From the NCBI GenBank assembly GCA_002291945.1, contig DBAZ01000059.1, forward strand, positions 19,623-27,787: 8,165 bases of DNA, written 5' to 3'. A program made the translations under genes and the position numbers. A model generated the notes under the pieces. That model was given only the letters and a program-made list of their open reading frames with translations, was not told where the DNA came from and ran no database searches. This document shows positions 1 to 6,096 of this stretch, one piece after another. This stretch comes from Tepidimonas sp. UBA997. GTDB taxonomy: Bacteria > Pseudomonadota > Gammaproteobacteria > Burkholderiales > Burkholderiaceae_C. Every line of letters starts with the position of its first letter. Position 1 is the stretch's first letter.

Positions 1-22
1 ACGGCCACGGCCACGGCCACGG
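1..22. repeat. Hexamer tandem repeat (ACGGCC)n at left edge
   Basis: The window opens with three full copies and one partial copy of ACGGCC. The repeat may extend further left. Read on the plus strand from position 3 it encodes alternating Gly-His, continuing into a Gly/Ala-rich stretch, so it is probably a coding repeat of the gene ending at 116 rather than an intergenic element. Confidence 0.7.
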
Positions 23-116
23 TGCCGGTGGGGCCGGTCGTCAGGCGTTGGGCGACAAGCGTGTCCGCCACCAGGACTCGAAGTCCTTCGCCCCCAAGGG
101 TCGCGCCACCAAGTAA
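3..116 (+). CDS. Possible C-terminal end of a convergent gene with a Gly-His repeat and basic tail (partial)
   Basis: This frame is open from the left edge to a TAA at 114-116 (37 codons visible). It reads as a Gly-His repeat, a Gly/Ala linker, and then a tail rich in Lys, Arg, His and Gln that ends in KGRATK. Codon choice is strongly G/C-ending and looks coding, unlike many shadow frames. Its last 76 bases are antisense to the C-terminal codons of the c-di-GMP gene, so if real the two genes overlap tail to tail. I do not recognise the family. Gly-rich basic tails occur on DEAD-box RNA helicases and other nucleic-acid-binding proteins, but that is only a resemblance. High GC alone can keep a short frame open, so this call is tentative. 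Confidence 0.35.
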   Translation, partial: GHGHGHGAGGAGRQALGDKRVRHQDSKSFAPKGRATK

Positions 117-3031
117 CCCTGCATCTGCTGGCAGCCATGCTGGCGCAGAAACGCCAGTTGGGCTTCGGTCTCCACGCCTTCGGCCAGGGTTTCCATGTCC
201 AGCCCGTCGGCCATCTGGATGATGGTCTCGACGATGCTGGCGTCTTCCGGGTCGTCGGGCAGGCCTTGGACGAACGACTGGTCGATCTTGAGCTTGCTGA
301 TGCTGAAGCGTTTCAGATAGCTCAGCGACGAGTAGCCGGTGCCGAAGTCGTCCAGCGCCAGTTGGACGCCCAAGTGGCGCAGCGCCTGGATGGTGGTCAC
401 GGCTTCTTCGGGATTGTGCATGGCGGTGCTTTCGGTCAGCTCCAGTTCCAGGCAGTGGGCGGGCAAGCCGGTGCTAGCCAGCAGGTCGGCCACCCAGGGT
501 GCCAATTCCGGCTGGCGGAACTGCACCGCCGACAGGTTGACCGCGATCTTCAGTTCGGGCAAGCCTTGCCGACGCCAGCTTTGCGCCTGTTGCACCGCTT
601 GCCGCAACACCCATTCGCCAATGGCGATGATCTGCCCTGAGTTTTCGGCAATCGGGATGAACTCGCCCGGCGACACCAACCCCCATTCGGGGTGTTGCCA
701 GCGCAGCAACACTTCGGCCCCCAACAAGCGGTCACTGCTCACATCGACCTGGGGCTGGAAGTACAACTGGAGTTCCTGCCTATCGATTGCCTTGCGCAAG
801 GCGTTTTCCAGTTGCAGGCGCCGCATCGAGGCGGACTGCATTTCGGGCGTGAAAAACGCAAAGCGGTTGCGCCCTTCGCCCTTGGCGCGGTACATGGCCG
901 AATCGGCGCAGCGGTACAGGCTTTCGAAGTCGTCGCCGTCGTCGGGGAACAGGGCAATGCCGATGGAGAGGGTGACGGTCAGCTCCTGATTGCCGACCCA
1001 GTAAGGCTCCGAGAGGGACTTCATCAGGTTGCGCGCCATGTTGGCAGCCCCATCGGCCGAGGTGTCGAGCAGCAAGGCCATGAATTCGTCGCCACCCAGC
1101 CGCGCCACCGTGTCCTGCCCGCGCAGCGACGACTGGATCCGCTGGCCGATCTGAATCAGCAGTTGATCGCCTGCCTGGTGGCCGAGCGAGTCGTTGACAT
1201 GCTTGAAATGGTCTAGGTCGATGAACAGCAGGCTCAGCGGAACCTTACGGCGCTGGGCCACCTTCAGATCGTGCTCGACCCGGTCTTGTAGCAGGGTGCG
1301 ATTGGCCAAGCCGGTGAGCGGGTCGTAGTAGGCCAAGGCCCGTATGCGGGCCTCTTGCTCCAAGCGTCGGCTGATGTCGCTGAAAATGGCCACGTAGTGC
1401 GACACTGCACCCGATTCGTTGAGGAGGCGACTGATGGACAGCCACTGCGGGTATGCCTCGCCGTTGCGTCGGGCGTTCCAGATTTCCCCTTTCCAGTGGC
1501 CTTGTTGGTTCAGGTGGGCCCACATGTGGGCGTAAAAATCGGCGTCATGCCGACCCGAGGCCAGCATCTTGGGGGTGTTGCCCAGCGCTTCGGCAGCGCT
1601 GTAGCCTGTGATGGTGGTGAAGGCCGGGTTGACCTGGATGATGCGCTGCTCAGCGTTGGTGATCAGCATGCCCTCGCTGCTGCCATTGAAAAACTGGGCC
1701 GACAGCCGGTATTGCAGTTCCGACAGCTTGCGCGCCGTGATGTTGCGTGCCAGGGCAACGAACCGCTTGGGCTGCCCAGTTTCGTGGCCGGGCAGGGTGG
1801 GCTTGGCCGCGACCGACAGCTCGAACCACTGGACGCCGTTTTTCAGGTTCAGGGTGTACTGCTGCCCGGTAGAGCGGCCGCTGTGCGCGGCATCGTCGAG
1901 CGCCGCTCGCACCACCGCCAAGGCATCGGGCGGCAAAACGTTGCCGATGTTTTTGCCCAGCACTTCCTCGGTGGGCATGAGCAGGTCGGTCGAGTCATGG
2001 GTGTGGATATTGAGGATCTTGCCAGTGGCATCAACTTCCATCATCAAGTCGGGCACGGCCGCCAGCGTGGTCTGCAAATCCTGTTTCGCGGCTTCGATGT
2101 CTTGCGTTCTGGCCAACACCTTGGCTTGTAACTCACGCCGGTGCAGCAACTGCAACTGCAGCAGATGGGCCAGCAGGGCAATCAAAGTGCTGACCCCGAG
2201 CACCACCATGGCATGGACGGCCAAATCCCAAGTGTCCAGCCAGCCATCGACTGGCTCGATCGCGAGCAGCCACTGGGCATTCGGCACGTTCACGGTCTGG
2301 ACGACCGGGCTGCGCCAGCGGGTGGCGTCGGTCACGTCGCCGGACTGGGCAATCGTCTGCTGGCTGCCTGTGACCGGGTCCACCTGGTAGAGGCGATAGC
2401 GCAAGCCGAGGTCGGGCAGGCTTAGCAGTTGGGTGTTGGCAAACGCGTCCGGCAAGCGCACGGCCACATTGGCAAAGCCCCAGAATGCACGCTCGGAGGC
2501 ATCCGGTGTGTCGAGGTAGATCGGCAAGCGACCCACCACGCCCAAGCCGCCTTGCGCCAGTTGCAGCGGGCCGGACAGGGTCAGGACGCCCCTGTCGCGG
2601 GCCAGCAAGGCGTCTGGGCTCTGGGTCGGGTCGGTAAGCTGGTTGAAGCCAATGACAGATCGATTCGATGCCAGTGGCGCGACGTAGCGCACGATGCCGC
2701 CCGGCGCGAGCGACAGCGCCGTCACGCCCGGAAGGAAGGGCAGCATCTCTTGGGTCAGTTCGTCGAAGCCGACCACTTGGCCTTGGTTGGACCTGACCAC
2801 CTCAGCCAACAGGTGAGTGGCCGACATCAGGCGATCGAGTCGCGCCGCCACCGCTTGGGCATTGTCGGTGGCAACGGCCAGCACACGGGCACGGTCCGCG
2901 TCGAGCGAACGTTGACCCAAGAACCAGAAGATCGAGGTCAACAGCGCCGCCGTCAGCAAAAAAGCCAGTGCATCGACCCGGCGGCACCAACGCTGGGCAC
3001 CAGTCGTTCCGTCTGGAGCCATATTAATCAT
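41..3031 (-). CDS. Membrane-bound CHASE-PAS-PAS-GGDEF-EAL c-di-GMP cyclase/phosphodiesterase
   Basis: This 996-residue sensor enzyme makes and/or degrades the second messenger c-di-GMP at the inner membrane. A first membrane segment (about 21-39) leads into a periplasmic CHASE-type sensor (about 50-260, including GPLQLAQGGLGVVGRLP), then a second membrane segment (about 268-292). Two PAS domains follow (about 317-435 and 440-558). The GGDEF domain (about 565-725) has GGDEF at 646-650 and an intact inhibitory I-site RGQD at 637-640, five residues upstream. The EAL domain (about 735-985) has an EVL variant at 773-775, NLS with Asn832, TES with Glu867, DDFGTGYSSL at 894-903, KID with Lys915 and EGVET with Glu951. 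Both active sites therefore look competent; which activity dominates cannot be told. The start could be 3031 or 3022 (Met4). Neither has a good ribosome-binding site. The gene is co-directional with guaC, 70 bases downstream of it. Confidence 0.95.
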   Translation of the reverse strand: MINMAPDGTTGAQRWCRRVDALAFLLTAALLTSIFWFLGQRSLDADRARVLAVATDNAQAVAARLDRLMSATHLLAEVVRSNQGQVVGFDELTQEMLPFLPGVTALSLAPGGIVRYVAPLASNRSVIGFNQLTDPTQSPDALLARDRGVLTLSGPLQLAQGGLGVVGRLPIYLDTPDASERAFWGFANVAVRLPDAFANTQLLSLPDLGLRYRLYQVDPVTGSQQTIAQSGDVTDATRWRSPVVQTVNVPNAQWLLAIEPVDGWLDTWDLAVHAMVVLGVSTLIALLAHLLQLQLLHRRELQAKVLARTQDIEAAKQDLQTTLAAVPDLMMEVDATGKILNIHTHDSTDLLMPTEEVLGKNIGNVLPPDALAVVRAALDDAAHSGRSTGQQYTLNLKNGVQWFELSVAAKPTLPGHETGQPKRFVALARNITARKLSELQYRLSAQFFNGSSEGMLITNAEQRIIQVNPAFTTITGYSAAEALGNTPKMLASGRHDADFYAHMWAHLNQQGHWKGEIWNARRNGEAYPQWLSISRLLNESGAVSHYVAIFSDISRRLEQEARIRALAYYDPLTGLANRTLLQDRVEHDLKVAQRRKVPLSLLFIDLDHFKHVNDSLGHQAGDQLLIQIGQRIQSSLRGQDTVARLGGDEFMALLLDTSADGAANMARNLMKSLSEPYWVGNQELTVTLSIGIALFPDDGDDFESLYRCADSAMYRAKGEGRNRFAFFTPEMQSASMRRLQLENALRKAIDRQELQLYFQPQVDVSSDRLLGAEVLLRWQHPEWGLVSPGEFIPIAENSGQIIAIGEWVLRQAVQQAQSWRRQGLPELKIAVNLSAVQFRQPELAPWVADLLASTGLPAHCLELELTESTAMHNPEEAVTTIQALRHLGVQLALDDFGTGYSSLSYLKRFSISKLKIDQSFVQGLPDDPEDASIVETIIQMADGLDMETLAEGVETEAQLAFLRQHGCQQMQGYLVARPLGAKDFESWWRTRLSPNA

Positions 3032-3057
3032 TTATAGCGATGACCATTGCTTTGCAA
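3031..3057 (-). promoter_or_regulatory. Candidate promoter of the c-di-GMP enzyme gene
   Basis: On the minus strand, TTGCAA (3057-3052) and TATAAA (3036-3031) resemble sigma-70 -35 and -10 boxes, separated by 15 bases, which is shorter than the usual 16-18. Transcription would start about at the Met4 codon (3022), giving almost no leader. That would fit the lack of a Shine-Dalgarno sequence, but the match is imperfect. Confidence 0.3.
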
Positions 3058-3073
3058 AAACGCTAATGTAACG
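3056..3073 (-). terminator. Weak candidate intrinsic terminator downstream of guaC
   Basis: On the minus strand, 3073-3061 can fold as CGTTA-CAT-TAGCG, a five-pair stem including one G-U pair, followed directly by five T (3060-3056). The stem is short and AT-rich, so read-through from guaC into the c-di-GMP gene is plausible. The T tract overlaps the candidate -35 box of the next gene. Confidence 0.3.
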
Positions 3074-3101
3074 CCATCGCTTGTTGTCGGGGTGAGCCGG
3101 T

Positions 3102-4079
3102 TCACATCAACAGATGCTCACCGGCGTTGTCGCCGCCCAGAATCACATAGTTCACTTTCCGAATATCCATCAGTTGCCGACCCCCCGCGTAGCTGATGGA
3201 GCTTTGCAGGTCTTCCTGCATTTCGCGCAGCGTGTCGGCCAGTTTGCCCTTGACCGGCTCCAGGATGCGCTTGCCTTCCACGTGCTTGTATTCCCCCTTG
3301 TTGAAGTCGCTGGCCGAACCGTAATACTCTTTGTACAGTTTGCCGTCCACTTCCACAGTTCGCCCCGGCGAGTCTTCGTGGCCCGCCATCAGGGAGCCGA
3401 TCATCACCATGGTGGCGCCGAAGCGGATGGACTTGGCAATGTCGCCATGCTCGCGGATGCCGCCGTCGGCAATGATGGGCTTGGTGGCCACGCGGGCACA
3501 CCACTTCAGGGCCGAAAGTTGCCAGCCGCCGGTACCGAAACCGGTTTTGAGTTTGGTGATGCACACCTTGCCCGGCCCGATACCCACTTTCGTCGCGTCG
3601 GCCCCCCAGTTTTCCAGGTCGATCACGGCCTCGGGCGTTCCTACGTTGCCTGCAATCACAAAGCTTTGAGGCAGCACCCGCTTGAGGTGGCCGATCATGC
3701 GCTGCACGCTGTCGGAATGACCATGGGCAATGTCGATGGTGATGTATTGCGGCTGCAGTCCCAGTGCAGCCAGCCGGTCGGCGGTGGCGTAATCCGCTTC
3801 CTTGATGCCGAGAGAAATCGAGGCGTAGCAACCCCGTTCATGCATGGATTGCACAAACGCCACGTTGTCGATGTCGAACCGGTGCATGACGTAGAAGTAG
3901 CCGTGGCCCGCCAGCCATTCGGCGATCCGTTCGTCCAGCACCGTTTTCATGTTGGCTGGCACCACCGGCAGTTTGAAGCGGCGCCCGCCTAGCGGCACTG
4001 AGGTGTCGCATTCGGAGCGGCTTTCCACGCGGCACTTGCGCGGCAGCAGCAGGATGTTGTCGTAGTCGAAAATTTCCAT
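3102..4079 (-). CDS. guaC: GMP reductase, Gram-positive-type (type 2) family
   Basis: This 325-residue cytoplasmic enzyme reduces GMP to IMP and ammonia with NADPH, returning guanine nucleotides to the IMP branch point. It is a TIM-barrel protein of the IMPDH/GMPR superfamily. The catalytic loop GIGPGKVCIT (166-175) carries the expected nucleophile Cys173. ADGGIR (204-209), GSLMAGHE (228-235), YYGSAS (252-257) and SISYAGG (294-300) are the phosphate and flap motifs. There are no CBS domains, which argues against IMP dehydrogenase. Length and motif spelling fit the Bacillus/Staphylococcus-type GuaC better than the roughly 347-residue Escherichia coli type. The start at 4079 is chosen because AAGGAG lies 8 bases upstream and MEIFDYDN is the usual N-terminus of this family. 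The frame stays open to 4331, but that extension has no family character. The gene is divergent from motA and upstream of the c-di-GMP enzyme. Confidence 0.95.
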   Translation of the reverse strand: MEIFDYDNILLLPRKCRVESRSECDTSVPLGGRRFKLPVVPANMKTVLDERIAEWLAGHGYFYVMHRFDIDNVAFVQSMHERGCYASISLGIKEADYATADRLAALGLQPQYITIDIAHGHSDSVQRMIGHLKRVLPQSFVIAGNVGTPEAVIDLENWGADATKVGIGPGKVCITKLKTGFGTGGWQLSALKWCARVATKPIIADGGIREHGDIAKSIRFGATMVMIGSLMAGHEDSPGRTVEVDGKLYKEYYGSASDFNKGEYKHVEGKRILEPVKGKLADTLREMQEDLQSSISYAGGRQLMDIRKVNYVILGGDNAGEHLLM

Positions 4080-4087
4080 CAGCCAGG

Positions 4088-4093
4088 CTCCTT
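4088..4093 (-). promoter_or_regulatory. Ribosome-binding site of guaC
   Basis: AAGGAG on the minus strand lies 8 bases before the ATG at 4079. It decides the guaC start against the much longer open frame reaching 4331. Confidence 0.85.
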
Positions 4094-4171
4094 GGATGCA
4101 GGTTGACATGAGCGCTTGGCTTGAATCCGGCCACAAAAAACCGGACGCAAGAATCTTGGGCCCGGTGCCTG

Positions 4172-4177
4172 ATTGTA
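4172..4177 (-). promoter_or_regulatory. Candidate -10 box for guaC
   Basis: TACAAT on the minus strand matches five of six bases of the sigma-70 -10 consensus and would give a leader of roughly 85 bases. No good -35 box sits 16-18 bases upstream. That upstream position is occupied by the direct-repeat region, which could be an activator site. This last point is inference. Confidence 0.35.
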
Positions 4178-4180
4178 GGT

Positions 4181-4207
4181 ACATTGGCTTGGGTTGACAT
4201 TGGCTTG
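4181..4207 (+). repeat. 11-base direct repeat ACATTGGCTTG, 16-base period
   Basis: ACATTGGCTTG occurs at 4181-4191 and again at 4197-4207, with five bases between. The core TTGGCTTG recurs at 4116-4123, close to another TTGACAT. The position between the divergent genes suggests a possible regulator-binding site, but the protein is unknown. Confidence 0.6.
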
Positions 4208-4221
4208 AGCGATATGTCGCC

Positions 4222-4249
4222 TTGCCCGGTGTTTTTCTTGCTTTAGAAA
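4222..4249 (+). promoter_or_regulatory. Weak candidate sigma-70 promoter for motAB
   Basis: TTGCCC (4222-4227) and TAGAAA (4244-4249) are separated by 16 bases, each matching four of six consensus bases. Transcription would begin near 4256, leaving a leader of about 65 bases. The perfect TTGACA at 4194-4199 has no acceptable -10 partner at 16-18 bases. Confidence 0.25.
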
Positions 4250-4307
4250 GCGCGGGAATTGTCGTCGGATGCGGCAAAATGGCCAAAGGGGTGGTGCGTG
4301 CCGCCCT

Positions 4308-4313
4308 GAGGAG
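4308..4313 (+). promoter_or_regulatory. Ribosome-binding site of motA
   Basis: GAGGAG lies 8 bases before the ATG at 4322. It favours this start over an in-frame TTG at 4316, which would leave only two bases after the site. Confidence 0.85.
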
Positions 4314-4321
4314 TTTTGCGG

Positions 4322-5179
4322 ATGAATCCATCCACCCTGATCGGCATGGTGGCCAGCGTCTTGCTGCTGGTGGTCGTCATTTTCTTTGCCGCCGATGACC
4401 CGCTGTTGTTCATCGACCTGCCGGGTCTGGGCATTGTGTTGGTGGGGACGCTGGCCGCCACGTTCATGAGCTATCCGCTCAAGGAGGTGTTGCGTGTGTT
4501 CAAGCTGATCAAAACCGTGATCCGCAACGAACACCTCTACACCCAGAAAGATATCGAAGAACTGGTGGACGTGTCCCGCCTGTGGATACGAGATGACCCG
4601 GTGGCCGTCGAGAAGGCCTTGCAGCGCGTGACCAACCCGTTCCTGCGTACGGGGGTGCAACTGGTCATCGAACGCACGCCCGAAGAGGATATTCTGGACT
4701 TGCTGCAGTGGCGTATCGCTCGCCTGAGGGCCAAGGAAACCGCCGAGGCCCAGTTGTTCCGCGTCATGGCCAGCTACGCGCCAGCGTTTGGCATGATCGG
4801 AACCCTGGTCGGCTTGGTCAACATGATGGACATTCTGGGTACTGGCGACATGGTCGTGATAGGCGGTCACCTGGCCGTGGCCCTCATGACGACGTTTTAC
4901 GGCATTCTGTTGGCTAATCTGGTGTTCAAGCCGGTCGCTGTGAAACTGGAACGCCGCACCGAGCAGCGCGTGGTGCTCATGAACATGGTGATGCAGGGCA
5001 TTGCCATGATGACCGCCAAGCGCAGCCCTTCGCTGATGCGCGAAACGCTCAAGTCTTTTGTGGCGCACCACGAAGACGAAATTTTTGACGGCCAGCTCAA
5101 CGGGGGCAAGCCGTCGGTCGCACCAAGCCGCAAGCCTGCCACCCGGCCCCCACTCGGTGGCGCAGGACCGCGCGGATGA
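4322..5179 (+). CDS. motA: MotA/PomA-type motor stator subunit (ion channel)
   Basis: This 285-residue inner-membrane protein is the A subunit of a MotA-MotB stator, which couples ion flow to rotation of the flagellar motor. Four membrane segments are visible (about 4-22, 33-52, 150-170, 184-206), with the large cytoplasmic loop between segments 2 and 3 that is typical of the family. The third segment begins YAPAFGMIGTLVGLV, with the conserved proline at 154. The fourth carries MTTFYG and ends at FKP, with Pro204. These spellings match the PomA/MotC style rather than Escherichia coli MotA. Threonines at 161, 190 and 191 lie where PomA has its sodium-path threonines, but similar residues occur in other stators, so the ion is not settled. 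The tail after residue 260 is Pro-, Lys- and Arg-rich. The gene overlaps motB by 4 bases, implying coupled translation. Confidence 0.92.
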   Translation: MNPSTLIGMVASVLLLVVVIFFAADDPLLFIDLPGLGIVLVGTLAATFMSYPLKEVLRVFKLIKTVIRNEHLYTQKDIEELVDVSRLWIRDDPVAVEKALQRVTNPFLRTGVQLVIERTPEEDILDLLQWRIARLRAKETAEAQLFRVMASYAPAFGMIGTLVGLVNMMDILGTGDMVVIGGHLAVALMTTFYGILLANLVFKPVAVKLERRTEQRVVLMNMVMQGIAMMTAKRSPSLMRETLKSFVAHHEDEIFDGQLNGGKPSVAPSRKPATRPPLGGAGPRG

Positions 5180-6048
5180 AAGACGGCAGCCTGCTGGAGA
5201 AAATGCTGGCGGGGATGCCCGGTCCGGCGTCTGCGTCAACGCGGCCTCATGAGCCCGCACGCGACGCGGTGACTTCTGGCCCCAGCCGCAGCATCAGCGC
5301 TTTGCATACCGGCCGTTTCGAGCGCTGGCACACCGATCCGATACCCCCGCAGGAGGACGAATCCTGGCTGATTGCCTACCTTGACGTGGTCACCTTGCTG
5401 CTGGCGATGTTGGTGGTGATGCTGGCTTTCTCGGAGCCGGTGAGCGAGTCCTTCCGAGGCGAGCGGCGCGAAATTGCGCTCGACGTTCAGTCGCCCGCCG
5501 TGCAAACCGCGGACGATTCGGGCACCACCATTGCGCCGCCCATTCCCTTGCCGCATCCGGCCACCGCACCGGAACGGGTCGAGGGCGATCCGGTGGATGT
5601 GCGGGAGTCGCCACTGCGGCCAGCGGTGGAGGTGGGGGATCTCGGGCCGGGGGTGGCCGTGGAAGCCGGCCAGGGCATCGTGCGTTTTCGCATCAGCAGC
5701 GAGGTGCTGTTCGCCTCCGGGGACGCGTCCCTCACCCCCGCCGGGCAGGCAGTGATCGACCGGCTGTTGCCAGCGTTCAACCAGGCACCCGACCACACCA
5801 TCGTGGTGGAGGGGCATTCAGACAACGTGCCCATCAGCACCGTGCGCTTTCCGTCGAACTGGGAGCTGTCTGCGTCGCGCGCGTCGGCCGTGGTGCGCCA
5901 CCTCCAAACGCGGGGTCTGAACCCGACCCGGCTGCGTGCCACCGGCATGGCTGAGACCAAGCCCCTGGCGTCCAACGATACACCGGAGGGTCGCGGCCAG
6001 AACCGGCGGGTGGAAATCGTCATGGAAGCCCCCGACCCGCTGCGCTGA
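5176..6048 (+). CDS. motB: MotB/PomB-type stator subunit with OmpA-like peptidoglycan-binding domain
   Basis: This 290-residue subunit anchors the stator to peptidoglycan and supplies the ion-binding aspartate. The single membrane segment is about 64-84 (SWLIAYLDVVTLLLAML), with Asp70 where Escherichia coli MotB has Asp32. A Pro-rich periplasmic linker (about 86-160) contains the region where the plug helix normally lies. The OmpA-like domain (about 163-285) shows GHSDNVPI (213-220), FPSNWELSASRA (225-236, with Arg235) and QNRRVEI (275-281), the standard peptidoglycan-binding signature. The start codon overlaps the motA stop as ATGA, and AGGA at 5164-5167 lies 8 bases upstream. The cytoplasmic N-terminus of about 63 residues is roughly twice the usual length. 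No chemotaxis or flagellar structural genes are seen nearby, so this may be a second, orphan stator pair. Confidence 0.92.
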   Translation: MKDGSLLEKMLAGMPGPASASTRPHEPARDAVTSGPSRSISALHTGRFERWHTDPIPPQEDESWLIAYLDVVTLLLAMLVVMLAFSEPVSESFRGERREIALDVQSPAVQTADDSGTTIAPPIPLPHPATAPERVEGDPVDVRESPLRPAVEVGDLGPGVAVEAGQGIVRFRISSEVLFASGDASLTPAGQAVIDRLLPAFNQAPDHTIVVEGHSDNVPISTVRFPSNWELSASRASAVVRHLQTRGLNPTRLRATGMAETKPLASNDTPEGRGQNRRVEIVMEAPDPLR

Positions 6049-6068
6049 TGCGTTGCTTCGTCGGCCAG

Positions 6069-6084
6069 CCCCGGCCGGGGTTTC
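6069..6084 (+). terminator. Weak candidate terminator after motB
   Basis: CCCCGGCCGGGG (6069-6080) is a perfect palindrome that can fold with a GGCC loop and is followed by TTTC. The stem is only four pairs and the T run only three bases, so termination would be weak. It lies in the 48-base gap between motB and uvrD. Confidence 0.3.
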
Positions 6085-6090
6085 TACAAT
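6085..6090 (+). promoter_or_regulatory. Candidate -10 box abutting the uvrD start
   Basis: TACAAT ends 6 bases before the uvrD ATG at 6097, so transcription from it would start at or next to the start codon and give a leaderless or near-leaderless message. No good -35 box is found 16-18 bases upstream, and there is no extended -10 TG. Confidence 0.35.
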
Positions 6091-6096
6091 CTGGGG

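Larger units (their letters stand above)
4080..4321. promoter_or_regulatory. Divergent guaC-motA control region
   Basis: These 242 bases lie between two divergent starts and must hold promoters for both genes. They contain a ribosome-binding site at each end, TTGACAT twice (4103-4109 and 4194-4200), TTGGCTTG three times (4116-4123, 4184-4191, 4200-4207), a small inverted repeat CAAGA-A-TCTTG (4148-4158) and an A6 run (4135-4140). I see no convincing small gene, riboswitch or structured RNA. No clear FliA (sigma-28) or sigma-54 promoter was found. Confidence 0.8.

Noticed and set aside
692..2390. Several plus-strand open frames of 170-260 codons inside the c-di-GMP gene
   Set aside because: All lie antisense to continuous GGDEF, EAL and PAS coding sequence and have no domain signatures; they are expected in high-GC DNA.
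4129..4144. CCGG...CCGG with an A6 run in the guaC leader as a terminator or attenuator
   Set aside because: Only four base pairs can form around the loop, no alternative competing stem is evident, and on the guaC strand the T6 run lies inside the loop rather than after the stem.
4243..4272. FliA (sigma-28) promoter for motAB
   Set aside because: TAGAAAG followed by GTCGGATG only loosely resembles the TAAA / GCCGATAA pattern, with several mismatches in the -10 part.
4316..4321. TTG start for motA two codons upstream of 4322
   Set aside because: It lies only two bases after GAGGAG, too close for initiation; the ATG at 4322 has ideal spacing.
4080..4331. Upstream extension of guaC to a start at 4331
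   Set aside because: The extra 84 residues show no family similarity, would overlap the motA start, and are unnecessary given AAGGAG 8 bases before the ATG at 4079.
4079..5260. 393-codon open frame on the minus strand across motA
   Set aside because: Antisense of motA and the start of motB; His/Gln-rich shadow composition with no recognisable domain.
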